Below, piece after piece: positions 6,268 through 6,839 of a stretch of DNA of 6,839 nt. The stretch is taken from positions 1 to 6,839 of the forward strand of contig DFHL01000112.1 of the NCBI GenBank assembly GCA_002371315.1. Direction: 5' to 3'. Position numbers and translations under genes: made by a program. Numbering within the stretch: the stretch's first letter is position 1; every line of letters starts with the position of its first letter. This DNA is from Bacteroidales bacterium UBA3724. GTDB lineage: Bacteria; Bacteroidota; Bacteroidia; Bacteroidales; P3. The notes below the pieces were generated by a model. That model worked only from the letters and a program-made list of their open reading frames with translations. It was not told the DNA's origin and did not search any database.

Positions 6268-6441
6268 TGAGGATGCGTCGGTGTTGTTCTGCCTGTTTTC
6301 GGCAAAGGTTGGGCAGTTGCACTTGCGGCTCTTGCGGTGCTTGGACATATGCACCCCCTTGCGGCTGCATCCCGCCAGCATCAGCGTCGCGACAAGCAAC
6401 GCCACCGCCGCAGATTTCAGTATGTTGACATTCCGTTTCAT
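6232..6441 (-). CDS. Small lipoprotein with a basic Cys-x-Cys-Pro motif
   Basis: This 69-aa protein has a textbook lipoprotein signal: MKRNVNILKS, a hydrophobic core, and LAGC with Cys25 as the lipidated residue. The mature part is only 45 residues. It starts SRKGVHMSKHRKSRK, strongly basic, followed by CNCPTF at 41-46 and then a polar tail ending QRGCYQL. Small Bacteroidales lipoproteins with a basic stretch before C-x-C-P are familiar to me, but I know no established function. No aspartate follows Cys25 (Ser does), so outer-membrane placement is likely. The stop overlaps the ATG of the SprT-like gene (ATGA), indicating a two-gene operon. The last dozen residues come from a local 25-base duplication of the SprT start region, so the tail may be recent. 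I found no clear TAnnTTTG promoter upstream. Confidence 0.75.
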   Translation of the reverse strand: MKRNVNILKSAAVALLVATLMLAGCSRKGVHMSKHRKSRKCNCPTFAENRQNNTDASSISYDQRGCYQL

Positions 6442-6543
6442 ACCACCATAACGCAGTAACGGGGAAAATATTATTTGAAGCGATTCCGCATTTTTTTAAT
6501 CGGTGAAGGCAATCCTTTTTTTCGTAAAATTTCTTGATTGGAT

Positions 6544-6660
6544 ATGCTTTTAGTTAGTGTAATCCCCAAATTCAATATAAATTTGGTGAGCGTAATCCCT
6601 AAATTCAATATGAATTTGGTGAATGTAATCCCCAAATTCAATATCTGGGTGAAACTATAA
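6544..6660 (+). CDS. Possible 38-aa repeat peptide (weak)
   Basis: An ATG-to-TAA frame reads MLLVS, then VIPKFNINLVS, VIPKFNMNLVN and VIPKFNIWVKL: three 11-residue repeats exactly matching the three 33-base DNA repeats. This frame is the only open one on the plus strand. A terminator-like hairpin lies 28 bases after the stop. Against it, there is no clear promoter or ribosome site, and the minus strand is also open through the repeats (ILNLGIT-LTKF pattern, ending at 6471) without an ATG. Of four base differences between the first two copies, most are silent in the minus frame but not in this one. It may simply be repeat DNA. Confidence 0.2.
   Translation: MLLVSVIPKFNINLVSVIPKFNMNLVNVIPKFNIWVKL
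6559..6655. repeat. Three 33-base tandem repeats with internal dyads
   Basis: Copies lie at 6559-6591, 6592-6624 and 6625-6655 (the last diverges after 20 bases and is two bases shorter). The first two differ at four positions. Each begins GTAATCCC. Copies 1 and 2 contain an imperfect palindrome: CCAAATT-caatata-AATTTGG in copy 1 and AAATTCA-ata-TGAATTT in copy 2. Copy 1 also contains TAAATTTG (6578-6585), an exact match to the Bacteroidetes -7 box on the plus strand, though with no good -33 element. Confidence 0.88.
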
Positions 6661-6688
6661 ATAAACAGAATGCGCGACCAAATTGGTA

Positions 6689-6714
6689 CGCGGGCACCTC
6701 GCCTGCGATTTTTT
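6689..6714 (+). terminator. Candidate intrinsic terminator (plus strand)
   Basis: CGCGGGC (6689-6695) pairs with GCCTGCG (6701-6707) with one G-U pair, around loop ACCTC, and is followed by ATTTTTT (6708-6714). The shape fits an intrinsic terminator. There is no confident plus-strand gene before it; the only candidate is the 38-codon repeat ORF ending at 6660. It may end a small RNA or be fortuitous. Confidence 0.4.
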
Positions 6715-6781
6715 GTTGCCGAAATTGCATCTTATCGGTGTCGGTTTATTGCACTGATTTTCACCACTTGCTATGCCCGTT

Positions 6782-6814
6782 GTACAGTATATGTACAGTA
6801 TATGAACAGTATTT
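6782..6814 (+). repeat. Three 11-base tandem repeats
   Basis: GTACAGTATAT (6782-6792), GTACAGTATAT (6793-6803) and GAACAGTATTT (6804-6814) follow without gaps, then GTAC begins the hairpin arm. The 11-base period is close to one DNA helix turn, so a protein would meet each copy on the same face. What binds, if anything, is unknown. Confidence 0.8.
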
Positions 6815-6839
6815 GTACGCTTCGGAAGCGTACAAATAC
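6809..6839. repeat. Perfect 14-bp hairpin at the window edge
   Basis: GTATTTGTACGCTT (6809-6822) and AAGCGTACAAATAC (6826-6839) are exact reverse complements around a CGG loop. The left arm begins within the third 11-base repeat. The palindrome ends at the last base of the window, so its true extent and what follows cannot be seen. It could be a terminator stem for a gene beyond the edge or part of a larger repeat element. Confidence 0.8.

Larger units (their letters stand above)
6442..6839. other. 398-base stretch without a confident gene
   Basis: From the start of the small lipoprotein gene to the window edge no known protein family or RNA gene is visible. The part nearest the lipoprotein (6442-6540) is AT-rich with two T-runs (6491-6497 and 6513-6521, approximately) and should hold its promoter, though I cannot place one. 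The rest carries the 33-base repeats, a terminator-like hairpin, and the 11-base repeats with the terminal hairpin, each listed separately. Positions about 6715-6780 show nothing I can interpret. Confidence 0.7.

Noticed and set aside
6236..6370. Longer start for the SprT-like protein at 6370
   Set aside because: It would translate the lipoprotein gene in the wrong frame. The ATGA junction at 6232-6235 and the MTKEEQ start are better supported.
6471..6641. Minus-strand 56-codon frame beginning at TTG 6641
   Set aside because: No ATG is available and no family is recognisable; it is mentioned under the 33-base repeat because its copies vary mostly at silent positions.
6559..6655. CRISPR array
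   Set aside because: The 33-base units are contiguous with no unique spacers, and no cas gene is present.
6670..6725. tRNA-like start (CCAAATTGGTA resembling a D-arm)
   Set aside because: No anticodon arm with matching stem, T-arm or acceptor pairing follows; the GC stem with T-run fits a terminator better.
6670..6839. Plus-strand frame open from ATG 6670 to the window edge
   Set aside because: It runs through a terminator-like hairpin, the 11-base repeats (not a multiple of 3) and the palindrome, with no domain or start signal. It could only be judged with more sequence to the right.

Overview
The window looks like a chromosomal segment of a Bacteroidota (Bacteroidales-type) bacterium. The evidence is a type IX secretion system (T9SS) type A sorting domain on the first protein, a Bacteroidetes-type LptE lipoprotein, a DUF2723 membrane protein of the Bacteroidetes form, a Bacteroidales-like SprT metalloprotease, a TAnnTTTG promoter element, and no Shine-Dalgarno-like sites ahead of the starts. 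Genus cannot be assigned. The first gene is visibly more AT-rich than the rest.

Layout. Positions 48-2147 (+) encode a secreted protein with a signal peptide, propeller-like repeats and a C-terminal T9SS domain. Positions 2148-2396 are intergenic and hold a striking 138-base inverted array of heptamers, followed by a candidate promoter. Positions 2397-5642 (+) form a compact operon: a 56-aa protein of unknown function, lptE (ATGA overlap with it), and a DUF2723 multi-spanning protein 13 bases later. Positions 5603-6441 (-) form a second, convergent operon: a tiny lipoprotein and a SprT-like zinc metalloprotease, joined by an ATGA overlap. The 3' end of the metalloprotease overlaps the 3' end of the DUF2723 gene by 40 bases. 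Positions 6442-6839 hold no confident gene. They contain three 33-base repeats (with a possible 38-codon ORF), a terminator-like hairpin, and 11-base repeats running into a 31-base perfect hairpin at the window edge.

Function. The plus-strand operon is concerned with the cell envelope: LptE delivers lipopolysaccharide (LPS) to the outer membrane, and DUF2723 proteins are GT-C-like membrane proteins probably using lipid-linked sugars. The first gene makes a protein exported through the outer membrane. I see no defence system, phage or insertion sequence.

Main observation. The unusual content is a set of 7-base-phased repeat arrays. One family (unit GCGGAAA, inverse TTTCCGC) lies inside two genes at three places. 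Because 7 is not a multiple of 3, the array cycles through all frames, so it encodes the same seven-residue cycle whatever the frame (AESGKRK on one strand, FPLSAFR on the other) and never a stop. A second family (unit AGTGACC) carries a stop in every plus frame and lies only between genes, arranged as 9 units, a 12-base core, then 9 inverted units.
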